From: JAXMAZ01 sp046350115
GTDB taxonomy: Bacteria > Planctomycetota > Planctomycetia > Gemmatales > Gemmataceae
DNA: 64,000 bases
Assembly: GCA_046350115.1 (NCBI GenBank)
Contig: JAXMAZ010000024.1
Span: 44,060 to 108,059, forward strand
Direction: 5' to 3'
Positions within the stretch are counted from its first letter, which is position 1. Each line of letters starts with the position of its first letter. The notes beneath the pieces were generated by a model that worked only from the letters and a program-made list of their open reading frames with translations, did no database searches and was not told where the DNA came from. The position numbers and the translations under genes were made by a program. Of the stretch, positions 15,455 through 24,009 are shown one piece after another.

Positions 15455-16910
15455 CACTACTCCGTTAGACCTGCATCGGGTGCCGCAGCTGTGACCGGCA
15501 GTACACACAGTCTGGTTTGGCCACCGGCCGGAGCAACTGCTGCAACGCCCGGCGGATGCCGGGGAGGGTCAGCGGCGGCTCGGGCTCCCCTTTTTTCGCG
15601 GGACCGGGCCGCCGCCCGCCCGAGCCCGCTCCCGCTCCAGGAGCAGGAACCCGTAGGCCAGCATGACCAGCGCCGCGTGGTGGTGGAACCCCCGCCACGA
15701 CCGCCCCTCGAAGTGGTCGAGGCCCAACTCCTCCTTCATCTGCTGATACCCCTGTTCGACCGGCCACCGCCGCTTCCACAGGCGGACCGCCCGCAGGCAA
15801 CTGGTCCCGGCCGGCAAGTTCGACAGGGCGTACTGGATGTCCCCGTCGGCCTGCTCCTCGATCAGCACCCAGACCGGGTCGGCACCGGCGCAGCGCCCCC
15901 GCTTCCACCCGAACCCGGGCCACACCCGCACCCAGGCGAACCGCCCCGACATCGCCCCCTTCGTCCCGGCCCGCCAGGTCACCCGCCGGAGCGGGGCGCG
16001 GGCGGCCAACTCCCGCAGTCGGACCGGCCGGGGCGAGCCCGGTCGCAGTTGGGGGTTGGACTGCGGCCGGCCCCCGGCCGGCCCGACCCCACCGCGGCCG
16101 GTGGGCCGGTCCCAGGCCGGCGGGGCGGTGAACACGACCGCCTCGTCCGTCACCCCGGCGAGGTAGTGCAGCCCGCGGTCGGCCAGGGCTTGGCGGAACT
16201 CGCCGGATACCCCGTACCCGGCGTCGGCCAGGACGACCCGGCCGGGCAGGCCCTCGGCCCGCACCCGGTCGAGCAGGTCGAGGGCGACCTGCCCCTTCGT
16301 CCGCTCCCGGCGGTGCTCCTCGGGCACCCCCGCCCGGTCCAGCCGGTCGGCGTCGCCGACCCACGACTCGGGGAGGTAGAGCCGGAGGGCCAGCGGGTAG
16401 TGCCCCCGCGGGGCGACGTAGTGGACGGACACGGCGGCCTGGCAGTTGGCCTTCTTGCCGACCGCCCCGCAGTACTGCCGCTGCACCCCGACCGAGTGCC
16501 GGCCCTGCTTCGGGAACGTCGTGTCGTCGACCACGAACACGGCGTCCGGGCTGGCGAACGTGGCGGCCAGGTGGGCGCGGTACCGGCGGAGGACGGCGTC
16601 GTGGTCCCACGGGCTCTGGCTGACGAACTGCTGGAGGGCCTGCTCCGGGTCCTTGCTGGAGAGCCCGGCGGGCAGGGCGACGCGGTGGGACAGGGGCTCG
16701 ACGCTCTTCCGGTCGCCGTCGGTCAGCAGGCCGTGCAGGTACACCCCGGCCCACTTCGCCGGCTTGGCCTGCGGGAAGTCGGCGGCGAACAGGGCGGCGT
16801 ACTCACGCAACCGGGCGAGGACGGCCGGGTCGAGGTCGGGGGTGTACGTCTTCATGCCCGGTTAGAGACCCGAACCCGCCGGCCGGGTCCGGACTTCTAA
16901 CGGAGTAGTG
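15455..16910 (-). mobile_element. IS701-family insertion sequence, 1456 bp
   Basis: The terminal inverted repeats share the outer 15 bases CACTACTCCGTTAGA (15455-15469 and, complemented, 16896-16910). On both sides stands TTAG (15451-15454 and 16911-16914), a 4-base duplication fitting the YTAR target of IS701-type elements. The right-hand TTAG is also the edge of a small MITE (16914-17090). The element lies between the esterase and serine acetyltransferase genes and breaks no gene. Confidence 0.93.
15465..16855 (-). CDS. IS701-family transposase with a probable -1 frameshift near the C terminus
   Basis: The 0 frame from 16855 encodes 428 residues (MKTYTPDLDPAVLARLREYA) and stops at 15569. 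DDE-type landmarks: VFVVDDTTFPKQGRHSVGV, VVLADAGYGVSGEF, and WPVEQGYQQMKEELGLDHFE with the catalytic Glu. Just before the stop the sequence CGA AAA AAG GGG contains the in-frame heptamer A_AAA_AAG, the classic -1 slippery site. Shifting there gives GEPEPPLTLPGIRRALQQLL and a further 20-odd residues with a CVYC motif, ending at 15465 right inside the left terminal repeat. Either programmed frameshifting makes a longer transposase or one A is missing in the sequence. Confidence 0.88.
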
Positions 16911-16913
16911 TTA

Positions 16914-17090
16914 GAGGGCGTTTTGAAACCGCGTGGGCGGATCGGGGTCGGGTGCGTGGAGGCTCGGCGGAACGCACCGCCGGGACACCGCCCCGTGGTC
17001 GGGGTCGCTGCCGGGCCGGTGCGTTTCGTCGCCGAGCCTCCTCAACGCACCCTACGACAGACCGGTCACGAACGGTCTCAAGACACCCTC
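16914..17090. mobile_element. Small IS5-like MITE carrying a family B palindrome
   Basis: Imperfect terminal inverted repeats GAGGGCGTTTTGAAACCG (16914-16931) and, complemented, GAGGGTGTCTTGAGACCG (17073-17090), 14 of 18 identical. They are flanked by TTA on both sides (16911-16913, 17091-17093), the TNA duplication of some IS5-group elements. It has no coding capacity. Inside, a family B palindrome (about 16955-17054) has arms with GGTGCGTGGAGGCTCGGCGG and CGCCGAGCCTCCTCAACGCA. This fills the roughly 300-base gap between IS701 and cysE. Confidence 0.7.
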
Positions 17091-17156
17091 TTAGTGACCT
17101 CTCGGCCGGGCTGGCGGGGCCGCGGCCGCCGCTCGCGGATCGCAGCCCTCGCCAGG

Positions 17157-18113
17157 TTAGATGTGGTACATCAGGGCTTCCTGCTGGGAGCGGGTGTGGC
17201 CGCCCTTCACCTTGAACTGCGGGTTGTCCAGCACCACCACCGCGTACGGCTCGACGCTCTTGGTCAGCCACACGTTCGACCCGATCACCGCCCCCTCGCC
17301 GACGGTCGTCTGCCCGCCCAGGATGGTCGCGTTCGCGTACACCACCACGTTGTCCCGCAGGGTCGGGTGCCGCTTGTACGCCCCGTGGACCAGCTCGCCC
17401 CCCTCGTCCCGGTCGAAGCTGAGGGCGCCGAGCGTCACCCCCTGGTACAGCTTCACCCCCTCGCCGATGTCGCACGTCTCCCCGATCACGACGCCGGTCC
17501 CGTGGTCGATGAAGAACCCCGGCCCGATCCGGGCGCCGGGGTGGATGTCGATCCCGGTCCGGGTGTGGGCCAGCTCGGTCATCATCCGCGGGATGTACGG
17601 CACCCGCAGCCGGTGCAGCTCGTGGGCCAGCCGGTAGACGGTGATCGCGTCCAGCCCGGGGTAGCAGAAGATGATCTCGTGGTGGCTCTTGGCCGCCGGG
17701 TCGCCGCGGTACGCCGCCTCCACGTCCCGCTCCAACAGGTCGCGGACGGCCGGTAGCCGGCGGAGGAAGTCGAGGGTGATCTGCTGGGCCTCGGCCTGGC
17801 AGTCGAAGTCGGCGTCCTCCCGGCAGCGGTCGTGCCGCAGCGCCCGGGTGATCTGCTCGGTCAGGGTGTCGTGCAGGGCGTCCACCAGGGCACCGACGTG
17901 GTAGCCGATGTTCCCGGGGTGCAGGTTCTGCCGGCGGCCGTACCCGGGGTACAGGATCTCGCCCAGGTCGGCCAGGATGCCGGCCACCGCGTCCCGGCTG
18001 GGCAGCGGCTCGTGCCCCAGGTGGTGCAGCCGGCCGCACGCCGAGTACGAGTCGACGAGCTGGTCGGTGACGGACTGGAGTTCGGTTTCCTTCAGCCGCA
18101 GGTCGGTGGCCAT
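17157..18113 (-). CDS. cysE: Serine O-acetyltransferase (EpsC/CysE type)
   Basis: 318 residues. It acetylates L-serine with acetyl-CoA, the entry step of cysteine synthesis. The N-terminal half is helical (DLLERDVEAAYRGDPAAKSH, 'CYPGLDAITVYRLAHELH'). The C-terminal half is a left-handed beta-helix of hexapeptide repeats (GIDIHPGARIGPGFFIDHGT, 'GVVIGETCDIGEGVKLYQGVTLGA'), with the active-site His in IDHGTG and the family's IGET block, then 'HPTLRDNVVVYANATILG'. Length and order fit the EpsC-type serine acetyltransferases of planctomycetes and cyanobacteria. The start at 18113 is the only good ATG. It stands alone, with mobile DNA downstream. Confidence 0.92.
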   Translation of the reverse strand: MATDLRLKETELQSVTDQLVDSYSACGRLHHLGHEPLPSRDAVAGILADLGEILYPGYGRRQNLHPGNIGYHVGALVDALHDTLTEQITRALRHDRCREDADFDCQAEAQQITLDFLRRLPAVRDLLERDVEAAYRGDPAAKSHHEIIFCYPGLDAITVYRLAHELHRLRVPYIPRMMTELAHTRTGIDIHPGARIGPGFFIDHGTGVVIGETCDIGEGVKLYQGVTLGALSFDRDEGGELVHGAYKRHPTLRDNVVVYANATILGGQTTVGEGAVIGSNVWLTKSVEPYAVVVLDNPQFKVKGGHTRSQQEALMYHI

Positions 18114-18377
18114 CGGAGGAACCCGGGCAAGAGAGAACGGTCGGCGTCATCCATCTTATCCATTCGGCCGGCGCGATCAGGAAGTGCAACGAACCCGGGC
18201 CGACTGTCCGGCCGGGCCGCCCACGTCGTTGGCGGGGAATGCCGGCGTTTGCAGCGTTAAAGCTAGCCGAGGCGAGGAAACTGGACCTAGGACATTTTCG
18301 GGCGTGATGTCGCAAAACAAGTGAAGACAAAGGGAAATGGCGATTGAGACGGCGTGGCCACGGTGCGTGTCCGGTTT

Positions 18378-18393
18378 TGGCACAAGGCCTGCT
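18378..18393 (+). promoter_or_regulatory. Sigma-54 type -24/-12 promoter candidate
   Basis: TGGCACAAGGCCTGCT matches the sigma-54 consensus TGGCAC-N6-TTGCW with one mismatch: GG at 18379-18380, GC at 18391-18392, correct 10-base spacing between the elements. It faces into the gene-free stretch 18405-18545. No plus-strand gene starts within 1.4 kb, so the product would be a non-coding RNA or the site is fortuitous. An NtrC-type activator gene lies 6 kb away. Confidence 0.45.
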
Positions 18394-18404
18394 AATTGTG
18401 AATT

Positions 18405-18545
18405 ATGTCACGAGCTGTTGCGGAACTTGTTACCGGGCTGTAGGGAGAGGCAGTTCCGGTAACGGCCCCGCACGGATCGGACGAACGACCACCCGGGTTC
18501 ACTGGCTGAGGGGAGGCAGCCAGTGACCCGGGTGGTTGTTGCGCC
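18405..18545 (+). ncRNA. Possible small RNA with two hairpins downstream of the sigma-54-like site
   Basis: The 530-base gap 18114-18643 has less extreme composition than its surroundings and no credible ORF. Behind the -24/-12 site come a hairpin GTTACCGG(g)CTG ... CAG(tt)CCGGTAAC at 18429-18463 and a strong stem at 18489-18535 (CCACCCGGGTTCACTGGCT against AGCCAGTGACCCGGGTGG, one bulged base, 10-base loop), followed by TTGTTG. The arrangement promoter, structured body, terminator-like hairpin is what a small RNA gene looks like, but the U tract is poor and there is no comparative evidence. Confidence 0.3.
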
Positions 18546-18550
18546 TTGAG

Positions 18551-18634
18551 TAGGGCGGGTCGAGGAGGCTCTGCGACGAGGCGTGCCGGCGTTGAACGGC
18601 AGGCCTCGTCGCAGAGCCTCCTCGACCCGCCCTA
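18551..18634. repeat. Perfect 32-base inverted repeat (family B2, TAGGGCGGGTCGAGG)
   Basis: Arms 18551-18582 and 18603-18634 are perfectly complementary, starting TAGGGCGGGTCGAGGAGGCT, with a 20-base loop. It ends nine bases before the stop codon of the SMP-30 gene on the other strand. Related copies: 29360-29456 and 59846-59955. The TAGGG ends are shared with family B and the outer 10.4 kb repeat. Confidence 0.9.
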
Positions 18635-18643
18635 CATAACCCA

Positions 18644-19528
18644 TCACTGCCGGCTCGCCCCTTTGGTCCGCATCTTCACCGCGTACAGCCCCTTGCCGGC
18701 GGTCACGAACAGCGTCCGCATGTCCGCCCCGCCGAAACAGACGTTCGCCGTCCACGGCTCCGGGATCGGGATGTGGGCGACCTTCGCCCCGGTCTTGTCG
18801 AACACCGTCACCCCCTTGCCGGTCAGGTACACGTTGCCGGCGTCGTCCAGGGTCATGCCGTCCGAGCCGAGGTCGCAGAACTTCCGCCGGTTGGCCAGCG
18901 AGCCGTCGGCCTGGATGTCGTACACGTTCGTCTTGTTCGCCCCGATGTCGGCCACGTACAGGGTCTTGCCGTCCGGGGTGCCGACCAGCCCGTTCGGCTG
19001 CTTGTAGTCGGCGTCCACCCGGGTCAGCTTCCGGTCCGGGCACAGGTAGTACACCGCCTGCTCCAGTTCCTTCGGCCCCCGCTTCCAGTAGTCGCGTTTG
19101 TAAAACGGGTCGGTGAAGTACACGCCGCCGTCCGGCCGGACCCACACGTCGTTCGGCCCGTTGAATAGCTTGCCGTCGTGCCCCTTCAACACGACCGTCT
19201 TTTCCTTGGTGGCCACGTCGATCACCCACAGCTCGTTCTTCTCGTCGGCGCACGCCCACAGCTTGCCGTCCGGGCCGAAGCAGAGGCCGTTGGACCGGCC
19301 GCACGGCTGCAGGAAGGTGGACAGCTTGCCGTCGGCCGACCACTTCAGGATGCGGTCGGTCGGCTGGTCGGTGAAGTAGACGTTGCCGGCGGCGTCGGCG
19401 GACGGCCCCTCGGTGAACTTGAACCCGCCGGCGAGCAGCTCCGGCTTGGCCCCGGGGGCGACCGGGGAGCGGTCGTCGGCCGCGGCCGGCGCGGCGAGCA
19501 GCAGGGCGGCGAACAGCGGGCGGGTCAT
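18644..19528 (-). CDS. Secreted SMP-30/gluconolactonase-like protein
   Basis: 294 residues from the ATG at 19528, chosen because AAGG lies eight bases upstream and the protein then starts with a short signal peptide (MTRPLFAALLLAAPAAADDR). Six-bladed propeller features: 'FKFTEGPSADAAGNVYFTDQ' with the metal-ligand Glu, 'CGRSNGLCFGPDGKLWACAD', 'FNGPNDVWVRPDGGVYFTDP' with the Asn/Asp pair, 'KQPNGLVGTPDGKTLYVAD' and 'GSDGMTLDDAGNVYLTGKGV' with the last Asp ligand. The family hydrolyses sugar lactones; in planctomycetes such secreted copies are common and the true substrate is unknown. The long N-terminal extension of the open frame comes from a family A repeat and is not coding. Confidence 0.88.
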   Translation of the reverse strand: MTRPLFAALLLAAPAAADDRSPVAPGAKPELLAGGFKFTEGPSADAAGNVYFTDQPTDRILKWSADGKLSTFLQPCGRSNGLCFGPDGKLWACADEKNELWVIDVATKEKTVVLKGHDGKLFNGPNDVWVRPDGGVYFTDPFYKRDYWKRGPKELEQAVYYLCPDRKLTRVDADYKQPNGLVGTPDGKTLYVADIGANKTNVYDIQADGSLANRRKFCDLGSDGMTLDDAGNVYLTGKGVTVFDKTGAKVAHIPIPEPWTANVCFGGADMRTLFVTAGKGLYAVKMRTKGASRQ

Positions 19529-19593
19529 CGGCATGGCCTTTCGAAAGGTGGGTGGCCGTCGTCCACTGCGGCACGACCTGGGGTCGTTTCCTA

Positions 19594-19727
19594 CTCCCCC
19601 TCTCCGCTTCGGGGAGGGGGCCGGGGGAGGGGTCGAACCGGCCACCCGTCTTTGCGATCTCGAAGTCACACTGACGGGTTGAAGGTCTGACCCCACCCCC
19701 CGGCCCCCTCCCGAAGCAGAGGGGAGA
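19594..19727. repeat. Family A palindromic repeat, full-length copy
   Basis: Left arm about 19594-19634 (core CCCTCTCCGCTTCGGGGAGG), right arm about 19688-19727 with small mismatches. The loop carries its own stem, ACCCGTCTTTGCGATCTCGA paired through GACGGGTT, matching the loop of the 10.4 kb copy. It fills the 300-base gap between the divergent SMP-30 gene and the 114-residue hypothetical gene. Confidence 0.8.
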
Positions 19728-19829
19728 AAAACCGGCCCGGACGGTGGCGTCGCGGACGGGAACCCCGGCTTGCATCCTATTGGGTCTCGGGGTAGCGTGT
19801 GCCCCCTCACCCGCAGCCCCGGGAGTGCC

Positions 19830-20174
19830 ATGGACGGCGAAGCGTTCTTCGACGACCTCTACTCGCAGTTCTGCGTCCCGTTCCCGGTGTACGCGGTGGA
19901 CCGCCGGGGGGTCGGGCTGGTGACGGAGCCGGCCACCGACGGGACGACCAGCCTGGTGCTGTTGACCGACGACGACCTGCTCGACCGGTATCTGGCCGCC
20001 CGCCCGGGGCCGCGGCTGACGGCGGTGCGGGTCGGCACGGCGGCCCGGCTGGCCCGGGTGCTGGACCGGCTGCCCAAGGAGGTGACGCACATCACCTTCG
20101 ACCCGCAGCCGAAGTTCCACCGCCGCTTCCCGCTGACCGCCCTCCGAGAACGCCTGCCGGACGCGACGGTGTGA
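19830..20174 (+). CDS. Hypothetical 114-residue protein
   Basis: It starts at the ATG at 19830 (MDGEAFFDDLYSQFCVPFPV); upstream in-frame codons lack coding character. The sequence is acidic, soluble and alpha/beta-like: 'GTTSLVLLTDDDLLDRYLAA', 'VRVGTAARLARVLDRLPKEV', 'THITFDPQPKFHRRFPL'. I recognise no named domain; the layout is faintly reminiscent of SseB-like proteins, but that is a guess. It is convergent with the IS5-interrupted secreted protein gene, with 87 bases between them. Confidence 0.55.
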   Translation: MDGEAFFDDLYSQFCVPFPVYAVDRRGVGLVTEPATDGTTSLVLLTDDDLLDRYLAARPGPRLTAVRVGTAARLARVLDRLPKEVTHITFDPQPKFHRRFPLTALRERLPDATV

Positions 20175-20261
20175 AGCGCCGGCCCAGGAGTTTCTCCGCT
20201 GGGGACACCGTGTCGGAGCGATGCAGCCGGACCAGGCGGGCCGCCGAAGAAGTGGCCGGGG

Positions 20262-21513
20262 TCAGGGGAGCCGGGCCAGGTCGGGGAGCAACCCAACGTT
20301 GAGGTCGTCGACTGCCGCAGTGGCCGGGAGGGCGCTGACGGCCGGCGGGGTGGCCGTGACCGGGACCGGGGCCAGGTCGGCGGCCGTGACGGGGGCAGAC
20401 AACTGCGGCGACTCGGCGGCGGTGACGACGATGACCGGGGTGTCAGTCTTCTGACCGTCCGGGCCGGGCAGCCCGCCTACAGCCACGAACCTGGCCGGGG
20501 CCATACGCGCCTCTACCACTTGCAGCACTGTGACGGCGTCCAACTGGGGCTGATAAATATCGTCCCCGTTGTGGTAGTCGGCGACGAACTCAAGCGCGCT
20601 CTCCCCCCCGTTGTCCCAGTACGGCACCCACAGGCGGACCAAATTGAATTTGCCGTCCGCGTCCGTCTTGGCGAACCCGAGAGGGATACCTTTGGACGAG
20701 ATCGTGTCGCCCACGTTCAGGCCGCCAGCTTTGATCGTGGCCTTGACCAGCGAGATGGGGACGTTCGATCCGGCCGTCCACTGCTCCCCGCTGAACAGCA
20801 CGTATCGGCCTCGCGGGTCGGCCCCCTGCGGCGGGCCGCTCTGATTCGGGTCGGTAGTGGCCGTCAGCACCTGCGCCCAGTTGTCCAGCAGCACCCACTG
20901 GTCTTTTGGCGTGGCGTACCCGGCCGCATCCCGGGCGGTGACAGTGATCTTGTAGTAGTCGTCCGGGAAGGCACCCTTGGCGTTGTTCGGCGCGTCGGCC
21001 GCGGTCAGGTTGTTCCAGGCGCTGCCCTGGATCACCTTCGACCGCCAGTACCGGAAGCGGTCATTAGACTCAACGGTCGAGTTTGCCCCGTCGCTATTGG
21101 ACAGGATGTGGAAGAAGGTAGTCGTCCCGCTTTCGGAGGACGGATTGGACGGGCTGACGTAGTCGTTTTCGTAGGTCACCCTGACCAGGTCAGATAGGGT
21201 TAAAGCCTGGTATGTCTGTGTACCTGCCGATTGTTCCGGGTCGAACACGAACTGGCCGGAGAAGTTGATTGGGCGGACGGTCGGGATGGTCTTCCCGACC
21301 AGTTTGCCAGTAGCACTGAACTCCATGCCGCGGACGCCGACCGTTAGCCCACCCTTGATCTCGTCGGTTGCGTTAGCAATGATTTCGATGTTACCACTAC
21401 CTGATAAAACTTTTCCGTTCGCGTTCGTTGTGGTGGCCCGTGAGCCGACGATCTTCGCCTGTGGCGAGTACTTCGAGGCCCAATCCGGCGCCATGAAATA
21501 CCCATGAGTTTTA
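20262..21513 (-). pseudogene. C-terminal part of the IS5-interrupted M23-like secreted protein gene
   Basis: Beyond the IS5 left end the reading frame resumes as THGYFMAPDWASKYSPQAKI and runs 415 residues to the stop at 20262. The segment has surface-protein character: Ser/Thr-rich beta repeats, 'GSGNIEIIANATDEIKGGL', 'GYATPKDQWVLLDNWAQVL', then a Pro/Ala/Val-rich tail. No catalytic motif was recognised. Removing the IS and one TTA copy joins it in frame to the N-terminal part at 22404-23077 (codons CGG ATT AAA ACT). Confidence 0.85.
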
Positions 21514-22400
21514 GAAGCCCTAACTTTACTTGCCTGACCGGCCGCTATCGTGGAAGCTGCTGGCCCCGACCGGAGGACGCCACGGATGGCCAAGCCGCTG
21601 CTGCCCGACGCCCTGTGGGCGATCATCGAGCCGACCCTGCCGCCGCTGCCCCCGCCGAGCCCGAAGGGAGGCCGGCCGCCGCTGCCGCACCGCCAGGCCC
21701 TGACCGGCATCCTGTTCGTGCTCAAGACCGGGCTGCCGTGGGAGGATCTCCCGGCCGAGCTGAACTGCGGGTGCGGGATGTCGTGCTGGCGGCGGCTGCG
21801 GGACTGGCAGGCCGACGGCACCTGGGACCGCATCCACGCCGTCCTCCTGGAGCGGCTGGCCGGGGCGGGGAAGCTCGACTGGTCCAAGTGCGCCATCGAC
21901 TCGTCGAGCGTCCGCGCGGTTTTTGGGGGGTCGATACCGGCCCGAACCCCACGGACCGCGGGAAGAACGGCACCAAGCACCACCTGATGGTGGACCGGGC
22001 CGGCGTCCCGCTGGCCTGCCGGGTGAGCGCCGCCAACGCCCACGACGTGACCATGCTCCTGGCCACCGTCGTCGCCTGCCCGCTGGCCGGGTACGGCCGG
22101 CCCGGGCGGGTTCCGGAGGAGTTGCTCGGCGACCGGGCGTACCGGTCGGCCGGGCACGAGGCGGTCCTCCGGTGGATGGGCGTCGCGCCGATCTTTGCCC
22201 GGCCGGGGGCGCCGCACGGGAGCGGGCTGGGGAAGGACCGGTACGTGGTCGAGCGGACGATCGCGGCGGTCCACCAGAACCGCCGGCTGAAGGTCCGGTA
22301 CGAGCGCCGCTCGGACATCCACCAGGCGTTCCTCACCCTCGCCTGCATCAAGGTCTGCTGGTACCGCCTCGACCCGGTGACGAGGTAAAGTTAGGGTTTC
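21514..22400 (+). mobile_element. IS5-family insertion sequence, 887 bp
   Basis: The ends are GAAGCCCTAACTTTAC (21514-21529) and, complemented, GAAACCCTAACTTTAC (22385-22400), 15 of 16 identical. TTA stands on both sides (21511-21513, 22401-22403), the 3-base TNA duplication of some IS5 groups. The element interrupts a minus-strand gene for a secreted M23-like protein. Confidence 0.93.
21586..22388 (+). CDS. IS5-family transposase read in two frames (-1 shift at a poly-G run)
   Basis: The first frame begins MAKPLLPDALWAIIEPTLPP and runs through 'LTGILFVLKTGLPWEDLPAELNCG' and the first catalytic Asp in 'KCAIDSSSVRAVFGG' (DUF4096 and DDE start). At TTTTTGGGGGG near 21920-21930 the frame changes by -1 and continues GVDTGPNPTDRGKNGTKHHL, 'EELLGDRAYRSAGHEAV' (second Asp) and 'VVERTIAAVHQNRRLKVRYE' (Glu) to the stop at 22388. 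Frame change at this point, between the two DDE halves, is frequent in IS5-type elements of this group, so programmed frameshifting is plausible. A missing G is the other explanation. Confidence 0.85.
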
Positions 22401-23077
22401 TTAATCCGAGATCGCTCATTCTGGTCGAGCCTGTACCCACCAGCTGACGACGGCATGCCACCAAAGGGGTCGAGGTCGTGCGGATCATTCGTATCGTCAT
22501 CCCCCCGCATTAGGTTGATGTCGCCAACCGTCGGAGGTGTCGTATCCCCCAGCGGAATGAGGCGATTGAGCGGGTCGTCAATGGGACGGAGCAAATTTGG
22601 TCTGGACGGGTCGGGCCCGCCGGCCGCGTCAATGTGGAGGTGGCTTCTGCTGGGTGTTTCCTGCTTTATAGATACGAAACCGAGGAGTCGGCCCGCCTCG
22701 ACTGCAATTGTCTTCCCTTCGGCCGCAGCGGACATGTAATCTGCAGCTAAGTGTGTCTCTATATCCAGATGTGCGTAATTCCATCCGGTATTAGAGTTTG
22801 TTGCGATTGCTACAGTGTTGTCGTATGTATCGTCCGCCTGAACAAGTTTAAATAATGTCCCGCCTTCAATAGCATATACCGCAGTACCAACAGCCGCGCG
22901 GATGTCAACACCGGAGTGGAAGTGAACGCCACCGAGTACGTGGAACTCGCCATACGTGGCTTGGATGCCAGTGATCTCAGCCACATCTATCGGCCACGGC
23001 AAGGTGCCCGGTAGCCACCGCGTCTCTAGCACTTCAACGAACAGCTTGACCGGACGGGATATGCCAATCAGACACAT
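22391..23077 (-). pseudogene. N-terminal part of a secreted M23-peptidase-like protein gene interrupted by IS5
   Basis: The start was taken at the ATG at 23077 (MCLIGISRPVKLFVEVLETR), seven or eight bases behind GGAGA; earlier Met codons at 23083 and 23104 are possible. The sequence LFVEVLETRWLPG matches the LEXR-type N-terminal motif of planctomycete extracellular proteins. The following domain has LytM/M23 zinc motifs: GGVHFHSGVDIRAAVGTAVY (His and Asp ligands) and SHLHIDAAGG (HxH), so a peptidoglycan- or peptide-cleaving activity, or a structural relative, is likely. Genuine sequence ends at 22404; the ORF stop at 22391 lies in the IS. It follows the lipoprotein gene by 36 bases and probably shares its transcript. 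Confidence 0.85.
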
Positions 23078-23113
23078 CAGCATCTCTCCGAGTTGTACGG
23101 GCACTCCCGCCAG

Positions 23114-23812
23114 TTACTTCCACGTCACCTCGGCCACCGGGGACCACAGCTCGCCGGTCCAGGCGTCCAGCTCCCACGGCTCTTCACGCGGCCCCGGCCC
23201 CCAGGGGGATGAACTCCCTCGGTCCTTCGGAGCGTGTTGGAGCTGGATCCACAGGCGGGGTACACCCTGCACCTGCCCGCCCAACTTCTCCCGCGCCTTG
23301 GGGGCGTCATACATGAGCCGCCCGCGGGCCGTCTGGCCGTCCTCAGCGACCGTGAACTCGTCTTTGTTCCGGTACGATCGTGGATTATCCGGTCGGATTG
23401 GTCGCAGCTCGAAGGTCTGGATCGTGCCGTCGGTCGCCGGGTGCCAGAAACGGACGAACGTCTGCCCAGCCGCCGGATAGCCGTCCAGGCTGGGCTTGAG
23501 GACGATAAATGGGCGACGGGGTCCGTCGTAGTCGATCGCCCAGTCAATCTGCAGCAGCGGGTTTCCTCGGGCGGCTTGGCCCCGGTGATCCACCCAGTGG
23601 GGGTCAATTGTCAGTCGGGCGCCGTACACCCGCTTGTGCAGAGTGTTGCGGTCAGCCATCAGCTTAGGCGGCAAGCTCGTCCCGCCGGCTATGTGCACGC
23701 CGGGCGGCGGCTCCCCCTGTTTGGCCGGCGGCGGGTCGGCCGGCTTCGGCGGCTCACAGCCGGCGGCCAGAACGGCGGTCGCACAGACCAGGGCAATCAT
23801 CCCAGGCTTCAT
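23114..23812 (-). CDS. Hypothetical lipoprotein
   Basis: 232 residues from the ATG at 23812 (MKPGMIALVCATAVLAAGCE). The hydrophobic stretch ends in the lipobox LAAGC, so it is predicted to be lipid-modified and exported, followed by a Pro-rich linker. The rest is soluble with 'LTIDPHWVDHRGQAARGNPL', 'FIVLKPSLDGYPAAGQTFVR' and 'GRLMYDAPKAREKLGGQVQG'; no domain recognised. It lies directly upstream of the M23-like gene, which suggests a shared role at the envelope. The earlier in-frame start at 23875 would place 21 residues before the signal and is less likely. Confidence 0.7.
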   Translation of the reverse strand: MKPGMIALVCATAVLAAGCEPPKPADPPPAKQGEPPPGVHIAGGTSLPPKLMADRNTLHKRVYGARLTIDPHWVDHRGQAARGNPLLQIDWAIDYDGPRRPFIVLKPSLDGYPAAGQTFVRFWHPATDGTIQTFELRPIRPDNPRSYRNKDEFTVAEDGQTARGRLMYDAPKAREKLGGQVQGVPRLWIQLQHAPKDRGSSSPWGPGPREEPWELDAWTGELWSPVAEVTWK

Positions 23813-24009
23813 ACCGCACCGGAGCCGGCGGGCGAAAGATATTCGGACTGTAGCCGCCAGCCGAACGCCAGCCAAGCGAAAAATCAGCGGTCGATTCGGG
23901 GGACATTTCGCATTCAGCGACTGGTCGGTCCTGCGATTCGAAACGTACGCAGCCCGCCCTTGCCACCCGGGCCGGTGGGGAAGTGGCCGCCGGCCCCGAA
24001 TAGCTTTTC

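Noticed and set aside
18177..18383. 68-codon minus-strand ORF upstream of cysE
   Set aside because: No Shine-Dalgarno, no recognisable pattern, and it overlaps the sigma-54-like site; probably chance.
5136..22400. Composite transposon formed by IS630, IS701 and IS5
   Set aside because: The three elements belong to different families with different ends and targets; the DNA between them is ordinary chromosomal genes.
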